64,000 nucleotides of DNA from Chromera velia (taxonomy: Eukaryota; Sar; Chromeraceae). Positions 20,683-30,570 of the stretch are shown piece after piece; position 1 is the first letter of the stretch, and each line of letters opens with the position of its first letter. The stretch covers positions 29,432 through 93,431 of the forward strand of contig JAHBMJ010000996.1 in assembly GCA_018398765.1 (NCBI GenBank), given 5' to 3'. The position numbers and the translations under genes are program-made. Below the pieces are notes generated by a model. The model was not told the DNA's origin. It made no database searches and saw nothing but the letters and a program-made list of their open reading frames with translations.

Positions 20683-23472
20683 GTGCAAACTGTCTCTTCT
20701 GCCTTCATCACCTGCTTCTCTGCCTCCCCGCTCCATTCCCACACTCTCTGGGAAAGATAGACAGATAAACAGAGTGAACTACCGACCTGCAGACTTTGAA
20801 CTTGCATCTTTCTTTTCTTCTTTTTGCTCCTTCAGTGGCAGCCAAAGCAGAAAACGAAATTTCGAACGGACCATCAAACCAAGGAAATACAAAGAGACAC
20901 TAGCAGCTGAAATCAAAGAATGAAAACACAACGAGGCGGCAGTGGAAAGTCACAACACCCTGAGCTCTCTCACACACCTTATTTGGGGCGTCCACCCTCG
21001 CCCCCCTTTCGAGCAAAAGCTTTGCGGTCTCTAGTTGACAGGCAGAGGCAGAGGCCCACAGGAGGCTGTAACCGTCCTGCAACCAGACAACCAAAAGACA
21101 AGCGTGAAAGAGAGAAATAAGACAGAAAGAAAGGAAGAGAATTGCTTGTGCAGACGAAACCCCAGCATTGTTTTTCCAAAAAAAAAAAAAAGTGAAGTGT
21201 TGGAGCCCTTTCAAAGAAAATGAAAAACAACGCTGCCACGAGAACGTTTTGCGACTTGCCAAGCGAAGGAGCGCACCAAAACTGGTTCTCTGTTTCTCGA
21301 GTATGCTCTCTCTCTCTGAATCTCTCTCTCTCTCTCTTTCTTTCTCTCTCTCACACACACAGAGAGAAAGAGAGAGAGACGGGGGGGGGGGGGGGAGAGA
21401 GAGACAGAGAGACTGTGGAATCCCATCAATAAACGGTTCTTCTTTCTTTTTTGTTCTACTCACTTCCTGCAAGGCCTCCCTCCCCCTCCTTCATATTGCT
21501 TTTCGTTCCTTCAGATGTAATCGTGCCCATTCGCGCCCCTCTTTTTTTTTTTTTGCGACTCCCCTGCCCTACACAAAAAATTCGCTCTGCTGCACTTCCT
21601 TTTCTCCCTACACCCTTCCCCTTTTCCTCCTCCATGACGTTCTTGTCCCCGCCAATTCGTAAGTAAAAATGATCGAGTGCGGAAGAGAAAAAGAAGACTC
21701 CTGCGATCTCCAGGTGCCCCCACTCAAAACCTGCGATCCTGGTTCATTTGATCGTTCCAAAAAAAAGAATCTCTCTGATGAAAGGAGAAGCACGGCACAG
21801 CGCTACAATTGCGAAGTACGCACAGACACCTTCTTGCATCACCCGCTTTAGTGCTGTCCACGCATGCGTTCCCTCATAACCACTCCCTCACCGACCTCGT
21901 CCGACGTGTTCACTTTCCCCCCCTTCTCAAGGAAGGCCTTGATCGCCTCCACGTTGCCCTGACGGGCTTCGTGCACAATCTCCTGAAGACAAATGAGGAA
22001 AGTGCTGTTGGAGTTGAAAATCCGTCTGGTCTATCTCTCCTTTCTTTGCCCTTCGGTGAATGGAGAACACTTTTGTTTGACAGCTTTACATCGCCAGGGG
22101 GACCGCACGTGTCACATCGTGTTCTTTTTCGGTCTCCGTGTACAACAGCTAAACTTTATCCCTTGAACAATCGATGAAGCCCAAAGGGCAGAAAGGATCA
22201 AAGAAAAATAACATGTGCGGTCATGAGATTCTGCGTGGAGGGAGGTGCATCACGTATTTGCGTCCCGCTGTTCTGTTTCTCTAAGGTCCCCCCTCAGCCA
22301 AAGCCCGCAAGCGCGCTGATACGAACACAGGTGCAATGGAAGCATTACTCCTTCTTTGTGTGCAAACAACATTCAACTTCAAGACAACTGATACGGACCA
22401 AAACAGAACAGTACCACACTTTTGAATGTATTCAACCATCTTCTCATTCACATTCAAAATCATCTCACTGCAACGTCGGGCCTTCCCTTCGGCCACAGAC
22501 ACACGGTAACATAAAAACAGCAACAACAAAGAAAGGAGAAAAGAAAAGAGAGGAAACGCAAGAAGAGAATAAAAGGAAAGCGGGCCAAGCGTTCGACAGA
22601 CGCACCTGCGGACAGTGATACACCTGGGTGAGATGCGACAGCGTCTCTGTCACTTTCTGCACGCATGCATCGTCAGAAAAGTTGAAAGAGAAGAAAAAAA
22701 AGGAATCAAGGAAGGGCATTGGAGCAAGGACTGGAGAAGCTCATCAACCAGCAAACATAGATGGATGCAGCTAGCAAGAAAACAAAGGCAGGGCAGAAAG
22801 TGATCATGGAAGTTCAAAAAACGAGGGAGGGCAGCAATGCACACCAAATGAAATCCCTCAGGAGGCAGAGAGGAGCAAACGAAACTGCATAGTGCAATTT
22901 GTATACAACAAAAATGGAACGTCAATGAAAGGAAAGGAGGGCAAACTACTGACGCAAGGGAAGTCGCAGCTCACCTCCATTTCCTGCCTGAGTTGCGCCA
23001 TCTCTCTGTCCTTCTCTGCCGACTCCTGTCTGAGCTGCGCCATCTCTGCGTCCCTCTCCTTGCAAACGGAGAAGCCGCAAGAGAGGCTGTCCTTAGGCTT
23101 GATGACAATCTGCAGGCAGTCGGCAGACACGCCCGTCGCCTCCGTTTCTCCCGTCTCACAGGCAGGCACGTCTAGGTACTGAGGATCCTGCATGTCCTTC
23201 AGAGCCTGTCCGAGCACCTCGAGCGCCTCGTCGGTCTCGGAGGCCACCTCGAAGTGCTTCGTGCCGTCTCGGGTCCATGTGAGGAGACGGGAAGAAAAGT
23301 CGAAGGATCCTCGAGAATCCCCTGAAGAAACGACCCCGCCGTCTCCGAGCTGTTCCAGGAATTCACGAGGGCTCGCGGGGAGACAGCCAGACTCCCACTC
23401 AGGACGACGCACGCGCACGACAGTCGAGGCGTCCTGGACCGAAAACACCTTCATCGTTCCTTGAGCTGGCAT
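18279..23472 (-). CDS. ankyrin-repeat protein, eight exons, one repeat per exon
   Basis: Exons, all joining in phase 0: 23472-22975, 22656-22606, 21982-21896, 21076-20978, 19994-19896, 19568-19470, 18894-18796, 18359-18279. The total is 1,113 nt, 370 residues plus stop. Exon 1 encodes a 166-residue domain I do not recognise, ending in a coiled coil with two copies of a MAQLRQE heptad-like unit. Exon 3 onward encodes six ankyrin repeats. The four middle ones are each exactly 33 residues, beginning after the acceptor with (N/D/Y)G-x-(T/S)-(P/L)-L and ending with LL-x-(E/K)-(K/R)-G-x-x-V. Acceptors are mostly TGCAG. Ankyrin stacks bind partner proteins. The partner is not readable. The last repeat is short and acts as a cap. 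Introns of 320-980 nt hold microsatellites. Frame closure across eight exons makes the model strong. Confidence 0.9.
20416..20690. repeat. compound (TC)n(CA)n microsatellite in an ankyrin-gene intron
   Basis: About 275 bp of alternating CT and CA/CG dinucleotides lies between the exons at 19994-19896 and 21076-20978. Every frame is open through it, giving false Leu/Ser, Thr/His and Cys/Val reading frames. Confidence 0.9.
21302..21415. repeat. CT-run / CA / GA-run / G-run cluster in an intron
   Basis: A (CT)n stretch is followed by ACACACAC, then a GA-rich run, a run of about 15 G and another GA run. The CT and GA arms are complementary and could fold back. It lies in the intron between ankyrin exons 3 and 4. 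Confidence 0.8.
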
Positions 23473-24617
23473 CTTTCTGTCTCTCTGTATAGGTGTCTGG
23501 GTTTTTCAAGAGGCAAGGTTTGCTAGCTCCAGAGATCCTTACTGCCGCCCTGTGCACGTCTAGTGTGCTTGTTGGCTGAAGGCCTGCTAGAAGAGGCAGA
23601 GCGAATTTTGTGGAAAGAGGAAGCGGAAAGTTATCCAGAAAAACAGTTGAGGAACCTAGATGGCCTGCAGCCCCCTCGGATTTCCAATCACGTCCGTTCA
23701 GTCCCACTTCCTGCAATCAACACGGGCGAAGAGGTCTGTTAAAGACTGCCAAAGCAACACGCAGCTTGCTATAATTGACTCTTGGTTCTTCAAGTGAACG
23801 ACCGCCGAGCCAGTGATGCGCGTGCATGCACACGCACCGCGCGGAATGGAGGGCACATGAGGGCACTTAAAAACAATTGCACTGGGATGGCCCCGGAAAG
23901 CGAAGCGGGGGGCACTTACAAAACAAAAATACCCCATGCACGCTAGTCTTTCGCCAAAAACCCGGCCCCGAAAGGCTGGATTTGCGCCATGCATGCATCA
24001 GATGGCCGGGTTTCAGATCCGCTCAACCCCAGGCTTTTTTCCCGCAAGGAGGGGGGGGGTGGCCCGGAAAGCGAAGCTGAGGGGCACTTACAAAGAGTTG
24101 AGGTGGGGAGGCCTCGGATGTCGACATACATGCTGAATCTCCGATTAAAAAACTGTATGACGCACGTAATTTTTATTATTGCCCCGGAAATATTACTGAG
24201 AAGGCACTTAACAAAACTCGAGCACTTCCAACTCCAGTTAATTCTGAGTCTAAAGTTAATTTCGTTTTCCAGGCCTATCCAGGCCATTCGCTACCATTCA
24301 TATGGAGTGCATCAGATTTCCGCACTGCTTTTTTCCCGCGCACGCTATACCATGTATACAATGCATGCAGCACCATGGCTGGTGTACGTCAATCGTCCAG
24401 TTTTCATTTTTCTTGCTTTCCGGGGCCGTTCGCAAGCTTACTTACGTCAGATCCAACGGGAGTAGGTCCGTGGAGAAGGCACCAAAAGGTTGGGACAGCC
24501 TTTTTTGAGCTGTTAATGGGGGTAAGGTACTGTATAGTAGTAGTAGTAGTGGGGGGGGAGATGACGATGGGATCGTTGGGGCTCGATTTGACAGGACCGT
24601 TGGCCAAGGAAGTTCAA
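23473..24617. other. intergenic with a cluster of short GGCCCCGGAAAGCGAA repeats
   Basis: This is upstream of the ankyrin gene, so its first few hundred bases should hold the promoter. No TATA box is evident. From 23885 onward copies of a GGCC(C)CGGAAAGCGAA block appear. No gene is seen. Confidence 0.45.
23885..24440. repeat. clustered SINE-like repeat blocks
   Basis: Plus-strand copies start near 23887 and 24059, each GGCC(C)CGGAAAGCGAAGC followed by GGGGCACTTACAAA. A decayed copy lies near 24180. An inverted copy lies near 24413-24434 and another at 35883-35902. The block resembles the A-box side of the tRNA-like repeat at 35826-35915, so these are probably fragments of one SINE family. 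Confidence 0.5.
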
Positions 24618-24990
24618 CGTAATAAATGATCAGACCTAGCTGTTCGCGACTTTGCGAAATGGGGACTCCGTTCTAGGGGATATGGCTCTGATCTATCCGA
24701 TCCAGGATACAACCCGCCTGCACAGAAACGTTAAGAAAGCAGGGGCTGTAGCTAAGAAGAAGGGGGGGGAGAAACACATCCACTACAATGATGCCTGCAG
24801 AGCAGTGGGTATTCATTTTGTCAGTGTTCCTTTGGTTTTTAAGACCTATAGAAGGCCTGGAGAGGAGACAGTGAAGTTCGTGAAAGAGATGGTGACACAG
24901 GCTACAGAAAGGTTGGGGGAGATGAATGATGCATCAGCATGTCAGAAAATTGCTGACAGATGGTGGAAAACGTTGTCAGTAGCGGTTTAG
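24618..24990 (+). mobile_element. 5'-truncated LINE tail with restriction-like endonuclease
   Basis: The frame at 24652-24990 encodes GDSVLGDMALIYP, then a basic helix, FVSVPLVFKTYRRPGEETVKF and an amphipathic end. It aligns collinearly with the C-terminus of the LINE at 44120-46750 (GDTVLGDVAVTHP ... FVPLVFETYGRPGEGTIRF), which is the PD-(D/E)xK nuclease end of that element. A stop codon lies just upstream, in place of the RPD motif's aspartate position. Only the last tenth of the element remains, typical of 5' truncation during target-primed reverse transcription. The two copies are diverged, so they belong to different subfamilies or the fragment is old. Confidence 0.75.
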
Positions 24991-26197
24991 AAAGCAGCAG
25001 CATCTACAATCTTGGTATTTATTCAGGGAAGCTGCGATGTATGTGGTATACAGGTTATGGAGATACTGCTTGGGAGGGAGTTTTTGGCCTACGTGGGCCT
25101 TGCAGAGAAGAAAGAGTAAAGGAAGAGGGGGCTAGTCTAAGAGAGAGGGAGCCAGCAGGGGCGCTGGCAAGAGAATTGAAAGAAAGAGAAATTCTTAGAC
25201 CGTTTTAATGTTTAAAAGATAGAAAAGTCTGAGACACAAATGGAGAAAAGAGCCTGACAACATTAGATTGAAGAAACATGACAAAGGAGCCAAAAGCTGC
25301 TGAGCGTGCAAAAGAATTTATGGATGTAAAGAAACGGTTTAATAAAGAAATGTTGAGGAGAAACAAATTTTTTTAATTGGCTAAGGAACCCATTGAAAAA
25401 GAAGTCGGGGAAGGGAAAACGAAGACCACAAGGCTTATCCATAGATAGGTACAGTTGACCACACGAACACACAGAGAATGAAAGGTATTAATTTTTGTCT
25501 ATCGTGAGTAGTATATAAGCTAGATACGGTTGCGAAAGGGTTGGCGCCACCACCAAGCGCGGCCGCCTTTCTGAATATCCACTGCCCTCACTTGCAGAAA
25601 TCGGGGGCCATCGACATACCACACACTTACGCGCGAGGAAATCTATGTATATACGAGAATTGATTGAATCAAGCTGCATACATGCATGCATGGGAAATTG
25701 CTTCACTGATCGATGGAATATGATTGATTATATGTTGAACTACTCTGCACCAAGCCTCAAACACATCTTGATCTCCATGAATCAAGAACTCTTCGATAGG
25801 TCGGATGGTGCAGACTGAGCACAGACTTCCTGAATGAGATCAGTAGAGGTCGTGCTAGGAATCTTTCCTCGTATGAAAATCTAGCGAGTATATATAGAGA
25901 GACGGTCTGGGTCCATCCATGAATAAAGGTTGAGGGGACCTCTCTGAACTTAACTACCACTTGAAAGTTCGGGCTGCATTTTTGGATAAGCTTGAAAGTC
26001 CACGCCGCAGGCACGGATCATTTATGGTGTCTTCAAAGCCAAAGCCGCATATCTGGACGGTGTTTTAACCGTCTACACCTGCGGTGTAGACGGTTTCTTA
26101 AAAAAAAATGCTGCAGATAGAGATGATCTTAATTATATTTTTTCAAGTGGTACTTAGGTTTAGGAAGGTTGTTGAGGGTTAGCATGCGAGAACTAGA
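24991..26197. other. intergenic, no gene seen
   Basis: The 3' region of the LINE fragment may extend to about 25210. The rest shows only short unsupported frames. A strong hairpin lies at 26067-26095. Confidence 0.45.
26067..26095. repeat. perfect 13-bp inverted repeat
   Basis: AACCGTCTACACC, a TGC loop, then GGTGTAGACGGTT, followed closely by an A-run. It stands about 100 bp left of the Penelope-like element. Confidence 0.8.
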
Positions 26198-26561
26198 CGT
26201 GATGTTGTATGTTGGAATTGCGGTTGCTCATCTAGCATGTCAGGATTGAGAGTGTGCGCATTGGTACTGCGGCCTGTGCCAGGACGATTTTAAATTATGC
26301 GCGCGACCGATCATTTACGGGGTGGTGTTTGAGCCATGCCGAGATTTATTGATTTTTCGCGCCGTACATGTATTTAGCATCGAATTGGCATGCATCCGTC
26401 TATCTATACATGCGTACTGAGATACAGGCATGTGAGATTTCGAGTAGAAGGACTGCTCTTCCACTGAACACAGTGCTGCCGCGTACTAGCACAGTGCGGA
26501 GACGGTTAGGACATACGTTACAGCTGTCTGAAGTAACGCGATTTCTAAGGTAACACTAATT
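26198..26561 (+). repeat. left terminal direct repeat (pLTR) of the Penelope-like element
   Basis: 364 bp, CGTGATGTTG ... AACACTAATT, paired with 32085-32448. It lacks TG...CA ends, as expected for Penelope pseudo-LTRs and unlike the true LTRs at 14629. I looked for the hammerhead ribozyme core known from other Penelope pseudo-LTRs and did not find it by eye. Confidence 0.88.
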
Positions 26562-26926
26562 GTACCTGTTCTCGAGGCGGCGTTTGGCCAAGAACTCGAG
26601 ATTTTCACGATACACCTATAGGCAAGTGTCTTACCTTCAGGGGCAAGGTGTGGTTTGTTTCGTAAGCAGAACTGTAGGCAGAAAGGTAGACACTCTCCTG
26701 GAAGTCCGCTTGAAAGTAGGATCTGTAGCTTTGCACAATGAGTGGACAGTGGGACGACGAGTTGGGAGCACTGCCGGCCATTCCGATGGACAGGGAGGCA
26801 GCCCTCCAGATACGTAGGCAGGCGGGTTCCTCGCTGGGAAGGAGAAAGGCAGTTGTGGTGGAGATAAAGGATGGAGAGAACATGCAGGCGGCGCTGGAGA
26901 GGGCAAGGGCGGGGTTGGCGGCATAA

Positions 26927-28222
26927 GTGATGGACGTGTACGACTTCCAGGGAGGAGGTGGTGCAAAGAGCCTGCTCCTGCAGGCGATACCCGAGAACCA
27001 GATGAAGCAAATCGAGGCCGTGGATAAGAACTCCCGTCTGCACGAGTTTACGTGCATGGTGGCGAGGTCTGTTGATGTGAACAAGCTCTGGTACCCGTCC
27101 TTTCAGTTCAAACTGGACGGGAGGACCCCAAATCCGGCATACTTGCCCAGACTAGCATTTGTCAGGGAGGCGGCGATATCCGGGGCTCACTTCGGGTGTG
27201 ACTTCCTCGATATCCCCTTGAAGGGGCCCTTCAGGGCTTTGAAGAGGGAGATGTACCCGGCAGGAGGGGTGGGGCAGAAGGAGTTCGAAGGAGCGGTGGA
27301 GGCAATGGTGAATGAGATTGGTGGGAAGTACATCAGCTTCCACAGGCTGGTGGACTTCATTTTCATGATGCTCCCTAGTGGGAAGTCGGGAAAGAGGATG
27401 ATTAGGGGGATAGTGAAGGCCTGCAGGACTTCGTCTCCGCTGCAGTTCACAAATCATGTGACTGCATTAGCGAGACAGTGGGAGCTTCGGGCCCAGGGGA
27501 CGGGGTCGGGTGGGCTGCCGAGAGGCCTGACACTGACGGCTCCGCTCGGGGGGAGTGTAGAGATGGGCGTGGGTGGGAGTACAAGTGTAAGTCTGAATCG
27601 GGGGAGTCACACAGACATGAGGAAGGGCAGTTCAACAACGATGGCCGTAGCAGCAGCAGCAGGAGGGGGGGGAGGCCATCTAGTTCCCCCACCAGCAGGT
27701 CCTCAGGTGCCTATCGTGATCGTGGGGGAGGACGTGGCCCAGTCGGGCGCAGATCAAGACATGCCACAGGCAATGGGGGGGGGGAGTATCACGGGGTCGA
27801 AGGGATTTGCGGCAGCTGCCGCCGCGCCTGGGGCGAGACCCCTGTCTGCTAAGAGGAGGAGAGAACAAGCGGATGGAGGGGATGGGGGCGTGAGTGGGGG
27901 GGGGAATGGAGGGGGGGCGGTGGATGCGAAGAGCAGAGGGACCGGAGGGGACAGATCGGGGTTTGTCTCCCCAGTGAACATGACACCTAGGCATGTCGAA
28001 CAGCCTGGGAATGTACTTCGGGGCTTAGGCCTTGAACCCCCGGGGAGAGGATCCGGTGACAGGATCTCCTTTAGCAATCTGCTGAAAGAGGCACCGGTGT
28101 TCAGGGATGGGGAGATGCAAGCAGTCGTCAAGTCGTCGAAGCTGATAAAAATCGGCATCGAGGGGGTAGAAGGGAGTATGGCGAGAGGGATCTGGTACAG
28201 TTCCTTGCTGACTGCGGGGTAG
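26927..28222 (+). CDS. first ORF of the Penelope-like element, unknown
   Basis: 431 residues. The first 170 are globular and mixed, with FQFKLDGRTPNP and a HRLVDFIFMMLP stretch. The rest is Gly/Ser/Ala-rich, with long G-runs in the DNA. No zinc knuckle, nuclease or RT motif is seen. By position it would be an accessory or nucleic-acid-binding protein (inference). A short open frame (26738-26926) directly precedes it. Confidence 0.55.
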   Translation: MMDVYDFQGGGGAKSLLLQAIPENQMKQIEAVDKNSRLHEFTCMVARSVDVNKLWYPSFQFKLDGRTPNPAYLPRLAFVREAAISGAHFGCDFLDIPLKGPFRALKREMYPAGGVGQKEFEGAVEAMVNEIGGKYISFHRLVDFIFMMLPSGKSGKRMIRGIVKACRTSSPLQFTNHVTALARQWELRAQGTGSGGLPRGLTLTAPLGGSVEMGVGGSTSVSLNRGSHTDMRKGSSTTMAVAAAAGGGGGHLVPPPAGPQVPIVIVGEDVAQSGADQDMPQAMGGGSITGSKGFAAAAAAPGARPLSAKRRREQADGGDGGVSGGGNGGGAVDAKSRGTGGDRSGFVSPVNMTPRHVEQPGNVLRGLGLEPPGRGSGDRISFSNLLKEAPVFRDGEMQAVVKSSKLIKIGIEGVEGSMARGIWYSSLLTAG

Positions 28223-28428
28223 GCAACATTCCAGATGATGCGGACATCCAGGCCCTCGTGTTCGGGGTAGCGTTGGCCCTATGGAAAGGAAAGGGCGGCC
28301 AGGGCGGTGCTTGACTGGAGGATCGGGGTACGATCTCGGAGCGACCTAATTAAGTAAGCTTTGACATATCGTTCTCCACAAAAGGGATTAATTCATTCAT
28401 CGACTGGTTAGAAAGGAAAATTGACTCT

Positions 28429-30570
28429 GTGCGTGATCGGTTGTTGGCTGACAGAGGAGTGAGGGGTTTTGGGAGAAACGCTGTGACTGGGAGATGCAGA
28501 GAGAAAGTATTCAAATGTATGTTAGCGATGGCAGGATTGAGGATGTTTCTTGCTTGTGCCGGGGAACACGAAATGCAATCTTGTCCCGTGTGTGGGTCAC
28601 GAGTCTGTGACTGCGATTGTGCACTCTCCGTCTCGCTGCATATGCATGCTTCGGTTCCGCCATCATACTCACTCACTATTTCACCCCCGTCTCCACGTAA
28701 GAAGGAAGACCCTGCTGCAAGGGAACGCACAGTCTTTAGGGCAGGGGTGAAAAAGAGGGTGTTGCGTCGGCTCTTGCTTTTGCATTGCATGACAGCAGAT
28801 TTTTTTCTTGATCTGTCGGATTCAAAGTTTTCTGTCTTTTTGAGGGGCGTCAAGAGGGGCTGCAGGCAGCACTGGGATCATGCAGACTTCACGGCAAGGA
28901 AAGTCATCTATATGGTTTGGTCTCTATGGGTACGTGGGTTTTATTTGGGGAGTTTGGTGGGCTTTGTGATGGATAGGTTCATTCAGCATCTTTATGCGGC
29001 AGGAAGGGGGGTGGGGGGTAGGGTTAGTGGAAAAAGGAACGCGTCAGGAAGGGGGTATGCACATCGATTCTACTCAACTCTCTCTGCAAATAACGGGAGG
29101 CATGGATTGTTTGTGGTTACGCCACTGGTCGTTGTTGCAGGGTCCCAGATGGAATTGCGATATGCGGAGATGGCCTGCATTCGATCGTACATGCCGAAGT
29201 GGAATACGGTGGGAGTGAGAAGGAGAGTGAAAGGCGACTTTGGCTGGAGGTTCAAATCTGACTGCATGGACAGAGAGGTGACAGGGGGGGTTGGGGGGGA
29301 TGGGGCTTTGAGGAGGTTGGAAAGGTTGGCTTCTGGACGTAGAGGTGTTTCAATCTGCTCGGACAAGCTGTCGAAATTCTTTGCGGTTAGGAGGAGGATT
29401 ACGGTGGCGATGGTGAGCCGAGGAGGGACTGCGTTCTCCCGTGCTGCTTGTTTGTCTGCTGTGGGGGGGTTTGGGGGTGGGGGGGGGAGTCTACCTACCG
29501 GGAATGGGGGGGGGAGAGGTACAATCTCCGTCCCTATGAACACAGCAATCTTTGTTTTCCGCTCGCTTCTGTTGTCGCTTCTCAGTAAGAAGAGAATGAG
29601 TGACAATCAGCTGAGGGCTTTGTCTATTTGTGAGAATGATCTGTTGTCTATCTGTAGCCTGTTTCCTGTTCGCGGGGTATTAGGGGCGGGGAGGGCGGTT
29701 TTTAATACTAATGTGGACAGGTTGTACGAATTGAAAGGGTGGTCCATCAAGAAGATTAAGGATACGAGAAGTAAAACGTTCCGTTTGCCTCTGGTGGACT
29801 TCCCTCCTTTTTCTCGGTTTTATTGGTCAGTAATGAGGGAGTGGTGGAGGAAGGCCAGTATAGGAGGATCTTTGGGGGTGGTGGTTTTGCCAGCCTATTT
29901 GTGTAATCTACAGCAGGCGCTTAACAATTCCTACTCTGTTTGTGGGGGGGAGGGTGACGACGTAAATGGGGGGGGAGTGACTGAGGAATCTATAGATACG
30001 ACGTGCACCGATGGTTCTGCATGCCCATGTCGATCCCTCGGGATTATGTATGGTTTGGACTGCCTTGATGGACATGTCTGCTCTCTGCTCTCTCTTTCTC
30101 CTCGTCTCCGGTCTGCCCTCTCTCTTCCTTCGAATTTCTCCGCTACTTCTAAGCTATGGCCCGGGTCTGGGGGGTGGAAAGGGGTGAGGAAGGGTTTGTT
30201 GTCTTTTTTATCGTACGTGAATGCACTCAGGGGAGGTCTTGTGGGTCAAGGATGTAGGGGGCGTATGTCTGTATCTGCTGCTACATGGACAGATCTACAA
30301 TGTTGTTGGCTCTCCATGTTAGAGGTGTATCGTTTAGGCCCCAAGTTGCCTGAGAAGGGGTCTGCGGTTGTGAAGGCGATGAAAGCTGCGCTTGTCATTA
30401 CACCCGTAGATAGAGCTAAGGGCGACTTAGCCTTCCTATGCCGTCGGATGTATATTGCGTGTGTGCGTAGGGCCTTCCTTGCGGATGCCGCATATGTTCG
30501 GCTTACTCCAACACAAATCGCGATCGTGAGTCTCTGTTGTTTGATCCATCTTTGTGGTCTGCCCCAATGA
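28429..30570 (+). CDS. GIY-YIG endonuclease region of the Penelope-like element
   Basis: 713 residues. Residues 52-64 form a cysteine cluster (CPVC then CDCDC), a likely metal site. Residues about 158-260 carry the GIY-YIG signature: VIYMV in place of GIY, FYLGSLVGFVMDRFIQHL in place of YIG with the following catalytic Arg and a His, then a glutamate in AEMACIRSYMP and the closing Asn in KWN. GIY-YIG enzymes nick DNA, and in Penelope elements this is thought to prime reverse transcription. The part after residue 260 is a long linker that should lead into the RT. It shows no family I recognise. Confidence 0.72.
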   Translation: MRDRLLADRGVRGFGRNAVTGRCREKVFKCMLAMAGLRMFLACAGEHEMQSCPVCGSRVCDCDCALSVSLHMHASVPPSYSLTISPPSPRKKEDPAARERTVFRAGVKKRVLRRLLLLHCMTADFFLDLSDSKFSVFLRGVKRGCRQHWDHADFTARKVIYMVWSLWVRGFYLGSLVGFVMDRFIQHLYAAGRGVGGRVSGKRNASGRGYAHRFYSTLSANNGRHGLFVVTPLVVVAGSQMELRYAEMACIRSYMPKWNTVGVRRRVKGDFGWRFKSDCMDREVTGGVGGDGALRRLERLASGRRGVSICSDKLSKFFAVRRRITVAMVSRGGTAFSRAACLSAVGGFGGGGGSLPTGNGGGRGTISVPMNTAIFVFRSLLLSLLSKKRMSDNQLRALSICENDLLSICSLFPVRGVLGAGRAVFNTNVDRLYELKGWSIKKIKDTRSKTFRLPLVDFPPFSRFYWSVMREWWRKASIGGSLGVVVLPAYLCNLQQALNNSYSVCGGEGDDVNGGGVTEESIDTTCTDGSACPCRSLGIMYGLDCLDGHVCSLLSLSPRLRSALSLPSNFSATSKLWPGSGGWKGVRKGLLSFLSYVNALRGGLVGQGCRGRMSVSAATWTDLQCCWLSMLEVYRLGPKLPEKGSAVVKAMKAALVITPVDRAKGDLAFLCRRMYIACVRRAFLADAAYVRLTPTQIAIVSLCCLIHLCGLPQ

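Noticed and set aside
20355-20807. Thr/His-rich and Cys/Val-rich frames around 20.4-20.8 kb
   Set aside because: They are translations of a compound dinucleotide microsatellite inside an ankyrin-gene intron.
26067-26100. Helitron 3' end (hairpin before CTRR)
   Set aside because: The bases after the hairpin do not give CTRR and no Rep/helicase or TC start is near.
26198-26561. Hammerhead ribozyme in the Penelope pseudo-LTR
   Set aside because: Other Penelope elements carry one, but I found no CTGATGA...GAAA core on either strand by eye. A structure search would settle it.
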